Shown: positions 33,668 to 42,661, counted from the first letter of the stretch. The stretch: DNA of 64,000 nucleotides from Chryseobacterium sp. LJ668 (GCF_019613955.1 NZ_CP080443.1:1302001-1366000), one strand, 5' to 3'. The notes: a model not told the origin generated them from the letters alone. Numbers and translations: made by a program.

Positions 33668-33940
33668 TTAAAAATTAATCGGTCTTTTCTCCTTGTTAAG
33701 TTCTTCTTGCAGGATTTTATTTTCCCAATCTGCATTCAGAAAAAATAATTTTATCGCTTTTATCGTCAAAATAATTCCCCAGACAGCCAATACAATTGAT
33801 CCGCGAAAAGAATGATCTGTCTCAGCATATTTCACAAAATTTCTGATCAAAATAATTGATGCTACAATGGCAAAACACATGCAGTTTTTATAGAATGATT
33901 TTAAATCTTTTACTTTTTTTTGCGCGATGTTGTAATCCAT
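33668..33940 (-). CDS. 2TM-domain protein
   Basis: The 90-residue protein has two hydrophobic helices (CMCFAIVASIILIRNFV and GSIVLAVWGIILTIKAIKLFFL) flanked by AQKKVKDLKSFYKN at the N-terminus and WENKILQEELNKE at the C-terminus. This is the 2TM domain layout (AxKRVxxLKxFYxN ... WExKxIxE). It is a diverged version lacking the FYWPMLGWG segment of its neighbours. Its start is 22 bases after the previous 2TM stop, so they share a transcript with the LytTR gene. Confidence 0.8.
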   Translation of the reverse strand: MDYNIAQKKVKDLKSFYKNCMCFAIVASIILIRNFVKYAETDHSFRGSIVLAVWGIILTIKAIKLFFLNADWENKILQEELNKEKRPINF

Positions 33941-33962
33941 TTTTTTAGTTTTATGATTCTAA

Positions 33963-34259
33963 TTAAAGTGATTTTGTGTTTTTCATTTCCTCTTCCATCA
34001 ATTCTCTTATTTTCTTCTCTTCCCAGTTTTTTCCGATTCCGAAAGTTCCTACTGCATGAAGTATAATTCCTAATCCCCAACCTAACATAGGCCAGTAAAA
34101 CCAAAGATGTTCCGGAGATGTTAAAAGATTCAGAATCAATAAAAACGGAATGACGAGGCAGTATGATGTAAGATTTCCATAAAATCCTTTCAGATCTTTT
34201 ACTCTTTTGGCGGCTTTTTCGTAGGCTCTGTTTTCTTTGTTGAATGATAGATTTTCCAT
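33963..34259 (-). CDS. 2TM-domain protein
   Basis: The 98-residue protein is a full 2TM domain: AAKRVKDLKGFYGNLTSY (about 14-31), first helix CLVIPFLLILNLLT, then FYWPMLGWGLGIILHAVGTF as second helix and WEEKKIRELMEEE at the C-terminus. It is very similar to the C-terminal domain of the kinase. It begins a transcript that continues into a second 2TM gene and the LytTR gene, after a promoter element at 34305-34312. Confidence 0.85.
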   Translation of the reverse strand: MENLSFNKENRAYEKAAKRVKDLKGFYGNLTSYCLVIPFLLILNLLTSPEHLWFYWPMLGWGLGIILHAVGTFGIGKNWEEKKIRELMEEEMKNTKSL

Positions 34260-34304
34260 GATGTTTTATTTTTTAAGTTTTAATATTTTTATTTTTTCCT
34301 GAGT

Positions 34305-34312
34305 CAAATGTA
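34305..34312 (-). promoter_or_regulatory. -7 element TACATTTG
   Basis: Minus-strand TACATTTG matches TANNTTTG, 46 bases before the 2TM ATG at 34259. It indicates a separate promoter for the 2TM-2TM-LytTR genes. Confidence 0.5.
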
Positions 34313-34373
34313 GGATAAGAACCATAGATGATTCAACTTTATATCACCGAACGGTTGTTTTTTGCACCTGAAC

Positions 34374-34412
34374 AGGAAAAATCCCGATTCAATGGAATCA
34401 GGACTTTTTTTT
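34374..34412 (-). terminator. Terminator after the kinase-2TM transcript
   Basis: Read leftward, GTCCTGATTCC and GAATCGGGAT pair imperfectly around a short loop, followed by Ts, about 20 bases after the stop of the 34432-34731 gene. Confidence 0.7.
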
Positions 34413-34431
34413 AGATGAAACTTTTTAAAAT

Positions 34432-34731
34432 TTACTTATCTTTTTCCATCAGTTCTCTAATTTTTTTCTCTTCCCAGCTTTTGCCAAGGATCAATGTGGG
34501 AAAGAAAACGCTCACTCCGTGGGCTGCAAGACCAATACCCCAAAATAAAGGAAGTTTAAGATATTCCCAGCTCCAAAAATTTTCTTCCGGGTATAGCTTG
34601 GTCATTTTTAATACAAGAATGAGTACATTCACAAAGACAAACACAATAGAATGAATGTAAAATCCTTTGAGTTTTTTCACTCTTTTTTCTGCTGCCCGAT
34701 AACGGATTCTCTGCTCTATATTATTTTCCAT
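34432..34731 (-). CDS. 2TM-domain protein
   Basis: The 99-residue protein has the N-terminal AEKRVKKLKGFYIHSIVF (about 14-31), two hydrophobic helices (VFVFVNVLILVLKMT and KLPLFWGIGLAAHGVSVF) and C-terminal WEEKKIRELMEK. The central loop is shorter and more diverged than in the 33963 gene, with FWGIGLAAHG conserved. It overlaps the kinase gene by 11 bases, a strong indication of translational coupling with the kinase. Confidence 0.85.
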   Translation of the reverse strand: MENNIEQRIRYRAAEKRVKKLKGFYIHSIVFVFVNVLILVLKMTKLYPEENFWSWEYLKLPLFWGIGLAAHGVSVFFPTLILGKSWEEKKIRELMEKDK

Positions 34732-36046
34732 AACGATTATTTTCTTTTTCTAAAATTTCCTTGATTTTTTTCTGTTCCCAGTTGGTTCCAACAGCAAAAG
34801 TACTCATCCCATGAGCAGCAAGACCAATTCCCCAACCCAGCATTGGCCAGTAAAACCAATAGTTATTCGGATTGGTAATTAAATTGACGATAATCAAAAA
34901 CGGAATCACAATGCAGTACGAAATCAAATTCCCATAGAAACTCTTCATTTCCTGCACCCGCTTTTTAGCTCTTAAGTAAGCCTGATCATCCTCCGCAATC
35001 AAATCAGTGATTACTTTTGGTTGATGATTGAGAACCGGAAGTTTAACTTTAAAATAATCTTTCGATTTTTCTATGAACACATTTTTATCTGTAAGTAATG
35101 AGTAACGCTGTACAATATTGGCTAAACCAATACCGGCGCTTTCTTTAATCTGCTCCCTAATCTGCAAATTATTTTCGACGCATAAAGTATCGCCTTCTGT
35201 GAAGATTCTGATTAGTAATGGTTTTGATGATGTGGCTAAATTATGCTTGATGCAATTTTCTAACAGCAGCTGCAGCGAGAGAGGAACAACAAATCTTTTT
35301 AAATCCTGATCTTTCACTTCAAATACAAAATCTACACTATTTTCAAAACGGGTTTTTAGTAGATCGCAGTAGGTTTTCGCAAATTCCATTTCATCTTCTA
35401 CAGTTACAAGCTCTTTATCTTTCTGCTCCAAAACATACCTGTAAATCTTTGACATTGAGGCAGTAAAATCCTGAGCCTTATGTGGATCTTCATCAATTAA
35501 TGAGCTCAAAACATTTAAAGAATTAAAAAGGAAATGTGGATCTAACTGGTTTTTTAAACTTTCAAACTGGGCGTTCGCAGATTTTGCAATCAGTTTCTGC
35601 TCTACAACTTCTTTTCTTGACGTTTTTTTCAGCTCTTCCATAAAGCCTTTTGCATGCAGAAAAGCCGAGATCAGCAATGCGATATTCACCATAAACCAAT
35701 TGATGAAATTATATTTTCCTCTAAAAAACTCCTCTGTTGTTGCGCTTTTTTGAAATACAACAAAATTGATGTAATTGCAAAAGTAAACCAGGATAAAATT
35801 GGCAATAAGAATCGAAATAATACTTAAAACTGCTCTCTTTTGCGTAGCTTCAGACCAAGGAAGGCGTTTGTTGAGAAAATCGTTGATCAGCCCATTTCCC
35901 GCACCGATCAAAAAAGAATACATCAATGAAATAAGAAGACTCAATAAAAAATTACTGATGGTTTTCTCATCTGTGAAAAATATAAAGAAGAATAACGCTG
36001 TTGCCAGAGAAACCCAAAGTAAGATGATGTTATTTTTTCGTTTCAT
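34721..36046 (-). CDS. LytS-like sensor histidine kinase with C-terminal 2TM domain
   Basis: The 441-residue membrane kinase has four N-terminal hydrophobic helices (about residues 8-24, 31-50, 73-92, 117-133), then a His_kinase (LytS) domain with H171 in LDPHFLFNSLNVL, the N-box LLLENCIKHN (about 251-260) and the G-box GIGLANIVQRY (about 302-312). Residues from about 365 form a complete 2TM domain (AKKRVQEMKSFYGNLISY ... FYWPMLGWGIGLAAHG ... WEQKKIKEILEKE). Ligand unknown. It is the upstream gene of a transcript with a separate 2TM protein. Confidence 0.93.
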   Translation of the reverse strand: MKRKNNIILLWVSLATALFFFIFFTDEKTISNFLLSLLISLMYSFLIGAGNGLINDFLNKRLPWSEATQKRAVLSIISILIANFILVYFCNYINFVVFQKSATTEEFFRGKYNFINWFMVNIALLISAFLHAKGFMEELKKTSRKEVVEQKLIAKSANAQFESLKNQLDPHFLFNSLNVLSSLIDEDPHKAQDFTASMSKIYRYVLEQKDKELVTVEDEMEFAKTYCDLLKTRFENSVDFVFEVKDQDLKRFVVPLSLQLLLENCIKHNLATSSKPLLIRIFTEGDTLCVENNLQIREQIKESAGIGLANIVQRYSLLTDKNVFIEKSKDYFKVKLPVLNHQPKVITDLIAEDDQAYLRAKKRVQEMKSFYGNLISYCIVIPFLIIVNLITNPNNYWFYWPMLGWGIGLAAHGMSTFAVGTNWEQKKIKEILEKENNRYGK

Positions 36047-36062
36047 GATCTATTTTCTGATT

Positions 36063-36070
36063 CAAAATTA
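36063..36070 (-). promoter_or_regulatory. -7 element TAATTTTG for the kinase
   Basis: Minus-strand TAATTTTG matches TANNTTTG, 17 bases before the kinase ATG. Confidence 0.5.
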
Positions 36071-36142
36071 GTCGATTTTCTAGGCAACAAAAATTATTTC
36101 CTGCCGAATGGTATTTTTTGCTATCTGAAGGGCATTAAAAAA

Positions 36143-36167
36143 AACCTTCCGGATCTGGTGGAAGGTT
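36143..36167 (-). terminator. Terminator after the TPR-like gene
   Basis: Read leftward, AACCTTCC and GGAAGGTT form an 8-bp stem followed by a run of eight Ts, 18 bases after the stop of the gene at 36185-36838. Confidence 0.85.
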
Positions 36168-36184
36168 GAGGTTATTCGTTAAAA

Positions 36185-36838
36185 CTATTTTGTGGGAGCA
36201 GACATTCCTATAAAATATTCAGCTTCAGATTTGCCCCAATTAGGATCTAAAGCGGTTTTTGGTTGAAAAGAATTGAACTGTTCCAAAGCCTTTTTGAATT
36301 GTTCCATTCCTTTTGTTTTGCTTCCTCCATATTGTTCGGGTGTGAAGTAGGTATCTTCTGCTTTGATCAATGTTACTCTCGGATTGTTGGGATTCAGTTT
36401 TTCGGCAATAGTCATTTCTTCCTGAGCCTTCATTCCAAAAGTCATGTATCTTTCCTGAGGGTTGACCATCATTTTTAGAGAATAAGCCATCTTTTGAAGC
36501 AGATGGATTTCAGAATTTTCCTTTTCTATACTCGCAGCTGCCTCAATATATTTCTGGGCCTGATCAGCAATAGCATCGAGTTCCTGCAATTTTCCTTCCT
36601 GCATCAAAGCTCTTCCTTTCTGGATGTATGACAATGCGGTGTAATAATTTGGCTGCCATTTTTTCTGTTCCTTTTCGGCAATTCTTTGAAAATCATTTGC
36701 TAAAGCCTGAAAATCTTGTGGGGTTTTTGCAGCTTCAACTTTCGATATTTTTTCAGTCATTATTTTTTCGTAATTAGCCTGAGCAAATGATAATAAGCTC
36801 ACACATACTAAAGCAAAACTTAAGAAGATTTTTTTCAT
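36185..36838 (-). CDS. Secreted TPR-like hypothetical protein
   Basis: The 217-residue protein has a signal peptide (MKKIFLSFALVCVSLLSFAQ) and a mature part of regular alpha-helical pairs (LANDFQRIAEKEQKKWQPNYYTALSYIQKG, YIEAAASIEKENSEIHLLQKMAYSL, KLNPNNPRVTLIKAED), which looks like degenerate tetratricopeptide repeats. It is probably periplasmic. Its placement just downstream of a TonB-dependent receptor gene, 52 bases apart, may mean joint expression. Function unknown. Confidence 0.78.
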   Translation of the reverse strand: MKKIFLSFALVCVSLLSFAQANYEKIMTEKISKVEAAKTPQDFQALANDFQRIAEKEQKKWQPNYYTALSYIQKGRALMQEGKLQELDAIADQAQKYIEAAASIEKENSEIHLLQKMAYSLKMMVNPQERYMTFGMKAQEEMTIAEKLNPNNPRVTLIKAEDTYFTPEQYGGSKTKGMEQFKKALEQFNSFQPKTALDPNWGKSEAEYFIGMSAPTK

Positions 36839-36890
36839 AATTTCTAAATTTAAGGTTGTTTTTATTAAAGGTAATTGTTTTATTTAAATT

Positions 36891-39134
36891 TTATAGATTG
36901 TTATTGACAGCATCCTCCGTCTTATCGACCCCAAAACTGATAAACATTCCGACAAAAACAAATGTGTTAACCGGCGGAACAACTGCTGAGCTGTAACTTC
37001 CGTTTTGTGAGAAATTATAACCGTAAATATTCTTATTTCCCAATACATTTGAGATACTCAAAACGAATATTGTAAAAGCTTTAGCATCTTTCTTGCCTAA
37101 GTTTGGCAAATAATTGAAGCTTAGATTAAGCGAACTGTAATCTTTTAATTTTCCTTCGTTTCTGATATAATTAAAAGTTTCCCCATTCATTTCCTGAGTA
37201 GCAATATCATAGTACGGCCGTCCTTTTGCGAAAGTGTAAGATAGATTCACCCCCGTTTTCCACTTGGGAATAAATCTTTTAGCAACTAAAGAAAGCGTAT
37301 GTTCGGAGGCAAAATTAGGTTTTAAACTGACTGGATAATTCAGAAAATCTCTTTTAGAATCTAAAAATGAATAACTTACCCAGTAATCTATATTTTCAAA
37401 TGTTTTTTTATCTCTCCAGAATAGTTCGAGGCCTTTTGCAAAACCATTTCCGTTATTATTAAAAGCAGTCTGTACTTGTTGATTCTGGTTTGTATCCTGG
37501 AAAATATTCTGAGTTTTGATTAGTTCATCATATTTTTTGTAAAATGCTTCAAATCTCAAACTTCTTCCTTCTGTAGATCTTTGAACCTGAAAAATATAAT
37601 GCTGTGACCGCTGGAAATCTAACTTTGCGGACGAGTTAATGTATTTACTCTCAGGGTTTTGGTAGAATAATCCATAAGCGAAAGAGGTAGTCCAGTCTTT
37701 TGTTAAGCGGTAAGCTATCGCAACACGAGGTGCAATGTTGGCTTTACTCAAATAGGAAGAATTTTCTGCTCTGACACCAATTTTTGCTGATAAATTATTG
37801 CTGAAGCCCAAATCTGTTTCTACAAAAGCAGATGAAATAAGATCGCGGTAATTTTTTGTTATCTCGCCAAACTTCAGCTTTTCATCAGCACTGTTGAGTT
37901 CAAAACCAGCTCGAAGCGCACTGATTTTATTGATTTTTCTTTCTAAAACTGTTTTAAAATTGATGTAATTTCCATCGTTCGAGAGTTGTGATCTGTCTGA
38001 TTCGATATCATTTTTTTCTGTTGAAAAATTTAAATCCGACTTATTGTAAGAGTAAGAAGTTCCTGCATTCAGGAGATATCTCCCAAATTTTTGTCTGAAA
38101 GATAAATTATGATAGGTATTTCTACCTTTTAACCGTACCAGTGCGAAATCTGAATCGGGTTCTAAACTTTCGGTTTTCACACCCATCTTGTTGGTATCAA
38201 ACATTCCGTAATATTTAAAGAATCCGCCGGATTTTGTTTTAATCCTGAAGTTTGCATCTCCATTAAGCCCTTGTGGAGCATCAATAAAATCGGTGTTAAA
38301 ATTAAAAATTTCTTTCATCAGATTAAGATTAGAATATCCTGCTGTTGCTCCGAAAGAATAATTTTTATTATCGCTTAATTTCTGGAAACCTCCATTTAAA
38401 AAGATCGGTGCAACACCAAAATCGTATGAACTCTGATCGGGAAGATCTACGCTTTCGAGCATCAAAGCTCCAGAAAGCGCCTGACCGTACAAAGCAGAAT
38501 ATCCACCGCTCGAAAAAATATTTCCTTTGAAAAGAGACGTGTTAAAACGATCTCTTCCAGCAATTCCAGGAACTGAGCTGGAGAAATAATTGTTGATCAG
38601 ACTGCCATCCATAAAAATTTTAGATTCCGTTCCTGTCCCTCCGCGAACGAATAATCCTTCCGTCTCACCTACCTTCTGAACTCCCGGAAGATAATTTAAT
38701 GCTGATGAAATCTGCCCATCTGCTCCTGCGGTGGTGTAAATATCAATCGGCGTAAGTAATGCTGTAGCTCTTTTTTTGTCGCTTGCTTCGATAGAACCTG
38801 CGGAAACTACAACTGCGTCTATTTCGTTGATCTGTTCTTTTAATTCTGCGTTTAACGAAATGTCTTTATCTTCTATGAGAATAGATTTTTCAATGTCATT
38901 GTATTTCGGATGTACGAAAGTAAGAGTGTGTGTTCCTCTTTCTGAGGTTTCAAAAGAGAAATTTCCGCCCGAATCGGTGGTTGCGCCATCATAAGTGTCT
39001 TTTAATGTTACATTCACCTCAGCAATTCCTTTATTTTTAAAAGTGACTTTCCCGGAAATTTTAAGTTGAGAATAACTCATGAAAAAGCTAAAGAAGGAAA
39101 TGATGATGATTAATTTTTTATAATTCGTCTTCAT
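36891..39134 (-). CDS. TonB-dependent receptor with carboxypeptidase-regulatory-like domain
   Basis: The 747-residue outer-membrane protein has a signal peptide (MKTNYKKLIIIISFFSFFMSYSQ), a CarboxypepD_reg-like N-domain (ISGKVTFKNKGIAEVNVTLKDTYDGATTDSGGNFSF, about residues 25-95), a plug domain with YLPGVQKVGETEGLFVRGGTGTESKIFMDG (about 175-205) and a 22-strand barrel ending in an F-type C-terminus. The open frame extends upstream, but the ATG at 39132-39134 gives the signal. Ligand unknown; there is no SusD partner adjacent, so it is not a SusC-type pair. Confidence 0.9.
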   Translation of the reverse strand: MKTNYKKLIIIISFFSFFMSYSQLKISGKVTFKNKGIAEVNVTLKDTYDGATTDSGGNFSFETSERGTHTLTFVHPKYNDIEKSILIEDKDISLNAELKEQINEIDAVVVSAGSIEASDKKRATALLTPIDIYTTAGADGQISSALNYLPGVQKVGETEGLFVRGGTGTESKIFMDGSLINNYFSSSVPGIAGRDRFNTSLFKGNIFSSGGYSALYGQALSGALMLESVDLPDQSSYDFGVAPIFLNGGFQKLSDNKNYSFGATAGYSNLNLMKEIFNFNTDFIDAPQGLNGDANFRIKTKSGGFFKYYGMFDTNKMGVKTESLEPDSDFALVRLKGRNTYHNLSFRQKFGRYLLNAGTSYSYNKSDLNFSTEKNDIESDRSQLSNDGNYINFKTVLERKINKISALRAGFELNSADEKLKFGEITKNYRDLISSAFVETDLGFSNNLSAKIGVRAENSSYLSKANIAPRVAIAYRLTKDWTTSFAYGLFYQNPESKYINSSAKLDFQRSQHYIFQVQRSTEGRSLRFEAFYKKYDELIKTQNIFQDTNQNQQVQTAFNNNGNGFAKGLELFWRDKKTFENIDYWVSYSFLDSKRDFLNYPVSLKPNFASEHTLSLVAKRFIPKWKTGVNLSYTFAKGRPYYDIATQEMNGETFNYIRNEGKLKDYSSLNLSFNYLPNLGKKDAKAFTIFVLSISNVLGNKNIYGYNFSQNGSYSSAVVPPVNTFVFVGMFISFGVDKTEDAVNNNL

Positions 39135-39151
39135 GTATATTTGTTTGACAG

Positions 39152-39159
39152 CAAAATTA
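39152..39159 (-). promoter_or_regulatory. -7 element TAATTTTG for the receptor
   Basis: Minus-strand TAATTTTG matches TANNTTTG, 18 bases before the receptor ATG at 39134. Confidence 0.5.
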
Positions 39160-39274
39160 TATCGAATTGATTGAATGATTGCTTTTTTTTCTACTGAATG
39201 GTTATTTTTTTGGACTGAACAGTTCTTATTGTTGTACAAAATTTAGAATTTGTAAGAATTATTTTTCAAAAAGA

Positions 39275-39303
39275 GGCGGCGCAAATCTTCGATTTGCGCC
39301 GCC
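39275..39303 (-). terminator. Strong GC-rich terminator after the tail-specific protease
   Basis: Arms GGCGGCGCAAATC and GATTTGCGCCGCC are a perfect 13-bp stem around TTC, and on the minus strand CTCTTTTT follows, 23 bases after the protease stop. The arms are unusually GC-rich for this window. Confidence 0.85.
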
Positions 39304-39325
39304 TTTCAATATAATTATAATTGTT

Positions 39326-41455
39326 TTACCCTTTCATTTTCATTTCAGCAATGATGTTCATTGCTTCTTGAAGGTAAGTATCTTTCTTAAGGTTTTTGAT
39401 CCACATTTCAGATTTCTTCTTGAAAGCTTCATCCTTTTTTTCTCTTTCGATTTCTGCAGGATACATTGAGAATTTTAGTCCGTTTTCAAATTTAGTTAGT
39501 GCTTTAAATTTTTCGATCTGAGCTTTTCTCTGCTTCATCAAGTCATTGAATTTATTGATATTCAACGTAATGGTTTCTTCTTTATCCAATTGCTCTCTCC
39601 ATTTTGCAGATTCAAGCAGCAGCTGATAATTTTGATTTTTTGCCATTCTGTCATTGCTTGATTTTTCTAGGGCTTTCACATCAAAATAGCTAAGCTTCTG
39701 ATAATTTGAACTAGGAATTTTATCCCAAGCCAAAGCGAAGTCGTCATATCTTTCGCCAACCTCTGCATACGTAAAGAAGTCTTCCATTCGTACATCAGAA
39801 ACAATTCCCTTTCTCTGATTAGACTCTCCACTGATTCTGTAGAATTTCTGAATTGTCAGTTTTAATGAACCGAAATCATCTTCAGTATTTAAGAACCTGT
39901 TTAGATCAACAAAAGTCTGTACGGTACCTTTTCCGAAAGATTGTGGCGAACCAACAATGATTCCTCTTCCGTAATCCTGCATCGCTCCTGCCAAAATTTC
40001 AGATGCAGAAGCTGAAAGTTCGTTCTGCATGATTACCAAGGGACCCGTCCAGATCGGAGTTTCCTGTTTGTTTTTTAAAGTCTGAATTTTTCCGTTTCCG
40101 TCTTTCACCTGAACATAAGGTCCTGCATTCATAAACAATCCCATGATATCACCAACTTCCGTCAGTGAACCACCGCCGTTATTTCTAAGATCTAAAACGA
40201 TTCCTTCAATTCCCTGAGCTTTTAGTTTTACGATTTCGTTTTTGATATCATCAGAAGCATTTCTGCCTTTTTCATCTTCAAAATCGGCATTGAAACTTGG
40301 TAGATTGATAATTCCGTATTTTTTTCCGTTTGGTGAGTTGACAATAATACTTCTTGCAAAGGTATCTTCAATAGCCACTTCTTCACGAATCATCGTCACT
40401 TCTACGATGGTTTTATCTTTTTTCTGAACTGTCAAAGTCACTGGAGTTCCTTTTTCACCTCTGATCAGTCTTACAGCTTCGTCAGAAAGCATTCCCACCA
40501 CATTAACGTGATCTTCTTTTGGTTTAGACCGTACTTTCAAAATTTTATCCCCCTCGGAAAGTTTTTTAGATTTCCATGCAGGCGCACCGATTGTTAATGC
40601 TCCCAAATAAAGATTTCCTTTTTTCTCCTGAATGATGGCACCGATTCCTATTACTTTTCCCTTAAACTGAGTATCAAAATCTTCTTTGTCCTTCGGAGAA
40701 TAGTAGTTTGTATGCGGATCAAAAACTTCTGTATAGGCGTTCATATAAACTGTAAACCAATCCATTTTCTTTCTCTTTTTAAATCTCGTAAAGGTTTCTT
40801 TTACCAGATCTTTTACCTCGTCAGTTGCTTTTGTCAGTTTTTGCTGAGGAGAAAGCATTTCAAGCTTTATGGTATCTTTCAGATTAAATTTCTGCACAGA
40901 ATCTTTCTTTTCTTTCTGAGATTCTTCTTTACTATTCATCGACTCAATCTCCTGAAGAATGTTGTATTTAATGAATTTTTTCCACTCATTATATTGTTCC
41001 TGCTTGTCTTTAGGAACATTTTTGAGCTTTGATTCTAAGGTCAAGGTTTCATCTTCTTCTAAGTTAATAGGTTTACTGAAAATATCCTGGGTGATCTTAT
41101 CGATTTCGTCGACCCTTTGGTATAATCTGTCAACCGTAAGCTTATAGAAAGAAAGATCACCCAAGTTCAGATAATCATCAAGCTTGGTTTCATGCTTTCC
41201 AAATTCTGCCATATCCGATTGCAGGAAATATCTCTTTCCAGGATCGATCATTTCAAAATAATGCTTGTACACATCTTTTGAATAGGCATCATTGATGGGC
41301 TTCGGGCTATAATGTAAGTATGAAAGAGTGTTTTTAACGCTCACCATTATCGTCTGCATCTTCTCATCGTCATTCTTTGGCGAATTGAAACAAAACATAA
41401 GACTGGTTAATGGAATAAGGAGTAGAAATTTATTTAGTTTAAAATTTTTCCACAT
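39326..41455 (-). CDS. Carboxy-terminal processing (tail-specific) S41 protease
   Basis: The 709-residue protein resembles Prc/CtpA-type proteases that degrade or trim proteins in the periplasm. It has an N-terminal hydrophobic segment (residues 8-23), an N-domain, a PDZ domain (about 250-330, with IGAIIQEKKGNLYLGALTIGAP), and the S41 peptidase core with VLDLRNNGGGSLTEVGDI (about 420-437), Ser in ELSASASEILAGAMQD (about 477-492) and Lys in SFGKGTVQTF about 25 residues later. The long C-terminal domain matches the DUF3340-containing Prc type. Monocistronic, with a strong terminator. Confidence 0.93.
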   Translation of the reverse strand: MWKNFKLNKFLLLIPLTSLMFCFNSPKNDDEKMQTIMVSVKNTLSYLHYSPKPINDAYSKDVYKHYFEMIDPGKRYFLQSDMAEFGKHETKLDDYLNLGDLSFYKLTVDRLYQRVDEIDKITQDIFSKPINLEEDETLTLESKLKNVPKDKQEQYNEWKKFIKYNILQEIESMNSKEESQKEKKDSVQKFNLKDTIKLEMLSPQQKLTKATDEVKDLVKETFTRFKKRKKMDWFTVYMNAYTEVFDPHTNYYSPKDKEDFDTQFKGKVIGIGAIIQEKKGNLYLGALTIGAPAWKSKKLSEGDKILKVRSKPKEDHVNVVGMLSDEAVRLIRGEKGTPVTLTVQKKDKTIVEVTMIREEVAIEDTFARSIIVNSPNGKKYGIINLPSFNADFEDEKGRNASDDIKNEIVKLKAQGIEGIVLDLRNNGGGSLTEVGDIMGLFMNAGPYVQVKDGNGKIQTLKNKQETPIWTGPLVIMQNELSASASEILAGAMQDYGRGIIVGSPQSFGKGTVQTFVDLNRFLNTEDDFGSLKLTIQKFYRISGESNQRKGIVSDVRMEDFFTYAEVGERYDDFALAWDKIPSSNYQKLSYFDVKALEKSSNDRMAKNQNYQLLLESAKWREQLDKEETITLNINKFNDLMKQRKAQIEKFKALTKFENGLKFSMYPAEIEREKKDEAFKKKSEMWIKNLKKDTYLQEAMNIIAEMKMKG

Positions 41456-41575
41456 AAATCTGTATTGTATATTTTATTAAATTAAAAAAAAGCATTCAAT
41501 AAGTAGCATTTATTAAATGACTGTTACAAACTATCAAATTTAATACCTTATTTATAATTATCAATTAGTTTTAAG

Positions 41576-41583
41576 TATTTTTG
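41576..41583 (+). promoter_or_regulatory. -7 element TATTTTTG for surE
   Basis: TATTTTTG matches TANNTTTG and lies 18 bases before the ATG at 41602. It overlaps the alternative TTG start at 41581. Confidence 0.5.
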
Positions 41584-41601
41584 TTAAAATTTAAATCTTT
41601 T

Positions 41602-42372
41602 ATGGAAAAGCCGCTTATTCTGGTAACCAATGATGATGGAATTACTGCTCCGGGTATCAGAAATCTTATAGAATTTATGAACGAAATCGGAGAGGTGATT
41701 GTGGTTGCCCCGAATTCTCCGCAAAGTGGAAAAGGTCACGCCATTACCATTAACTCAACATTGAGTTATGAGGAAGTTCATCTCGAAGGTCCTCAAAAAG
41801 ATTTTTCGTGCAGTGGAACGCCTGTAGACTGTGTAAAAATGGCTTTGGATAAAATTCTTCCGAGAAGACCGGATCTTGTGGTTTCAGGAATCAATCACGG
41901 TGCCAATTCTTCTATCAATGTTATTTATTCGGGAACAATGTCTGCAGCTGTAGAAGGCGGTGTAGAGGGTCTACCTTCGATTGGATTTTCTTTACAGGAT
42001 TTTAGCTGGGAAGCAGATTTTACACAGGCGAAAGAATATATTCAGAATATTGTAAGAAAAACTTTGGAAAACCCGATGCCTAAAGGTGTTGTTTTAAACG
42101 TCAATATTCCAAAGCTTTTAAAAGAAGAGATTAAAGGTGTTAAAATCTGCAAACAGGCCAATGCAAAATGGGAAGAAAGTTTTGACGAGAGAGTCAACCC
42201 GCACGGGAAAAAATATTACTGGCTTACTGGTTATTTCAACAATATGGATGAATCTGAAGATGCTGATGAAACGGCTTTGGCAAACGGATATATTTCAATT
42301 GTTCCGGTGAAGTTTGATATGACGGCTTATGAGTATATGAATACGCTGAATGAGGTGATGAAGTTTGATTAA
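41602..42372 (+). CDS. surE: 5'/3'-nucleotidase SurE
   Basis: The 256-residue cytosolic metal-dependent phosphatase hydrolyses nucleoside monophosphates. Signature segments are LVTNDDGITAPGIRNL at residues 7-22 with the metal-binding Asp-Asp, APNSPQSGKGHAIT near 36-49, SGTPVDCVKMAL near 73-84 and VSGINHGANSSINVIYSGTMSAAVEG near 94-119. The length is standard. I prefer the ATG at 41602 over the TTG at 41581, since the latter lies inside a promoter element. Confidence 0.96.
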   Translation: MEKPLILVTNDDGITAPGIRNLIEFMNEIGEVIVVAPNSPQSGKGHAITINSTLSYEEVHLEGPQKDFSCSGTPVDCVKMALDKILPRRPDLVVSGINHGANSSINVIYSGTMSAAVEGGVEGLPSIGFSLQDFSWEADFTQAKEYIQNIVRKTLENPMPKGVVLNVNIPKLLKEEIKGVKICKQANAKWEESFDERVNPHGKKYYWLTGYFNNMDESEDADETALANGYISIVPVKFDMTAYEYMNTLNEVMKFD

Positions 42373-42420
42373 ATAAATATTCTTTTGTCTTGAAACAAAA
42401 TAATCAAAAATTCAAGACTT

Positions 42421-42574
42421 GGAATCTGAAGGCTAAAAATTAAAATTTAATCCTAAAATCCCCAAAACTTGCGCGAATTCGCTATTTGTTCTTCGATTCA
42501 AAATTTGTCTCGCACTTCGAACAGTGGAAATTTTCAACGGATTAAATTTTAATTTTCTTTACGCTTCAGCTTCC
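42421..42574. repeat. Inverted-repeat element (MITE/REP-like) between converging genes
   Basis: Exact 18-base arms 42436-42453 (AAAATTAAAATTTAATCC) and 42539-42556 flank an 85-base core; imperfect pairing continues outward (GGAATCTGAAGGCT with the complementary TTCAGCTTCC). The core contains the palindrome GCGAATTCGC (42473-42482) and a CACT-TCGAA-CAGTG hairpin. It fills the gap between surE and the radical SAM gene; no gene is seen in it. Confidence 0.55.
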
Positions 42575-42661
42575 TATGTCATAATTGATTCATTACAGTA
42601 AAAAATCTGTACAAATCTTGGGAACTCTTATTTTACTTTTAAGCTCTATTTCTGTGAGAAT

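Noticed and set aside
39179-39469. 96-codon + strand frame between receptor and protease
   Set aside because: It runs through the GC-rich terminator and the protease end; the product is not protein-like.
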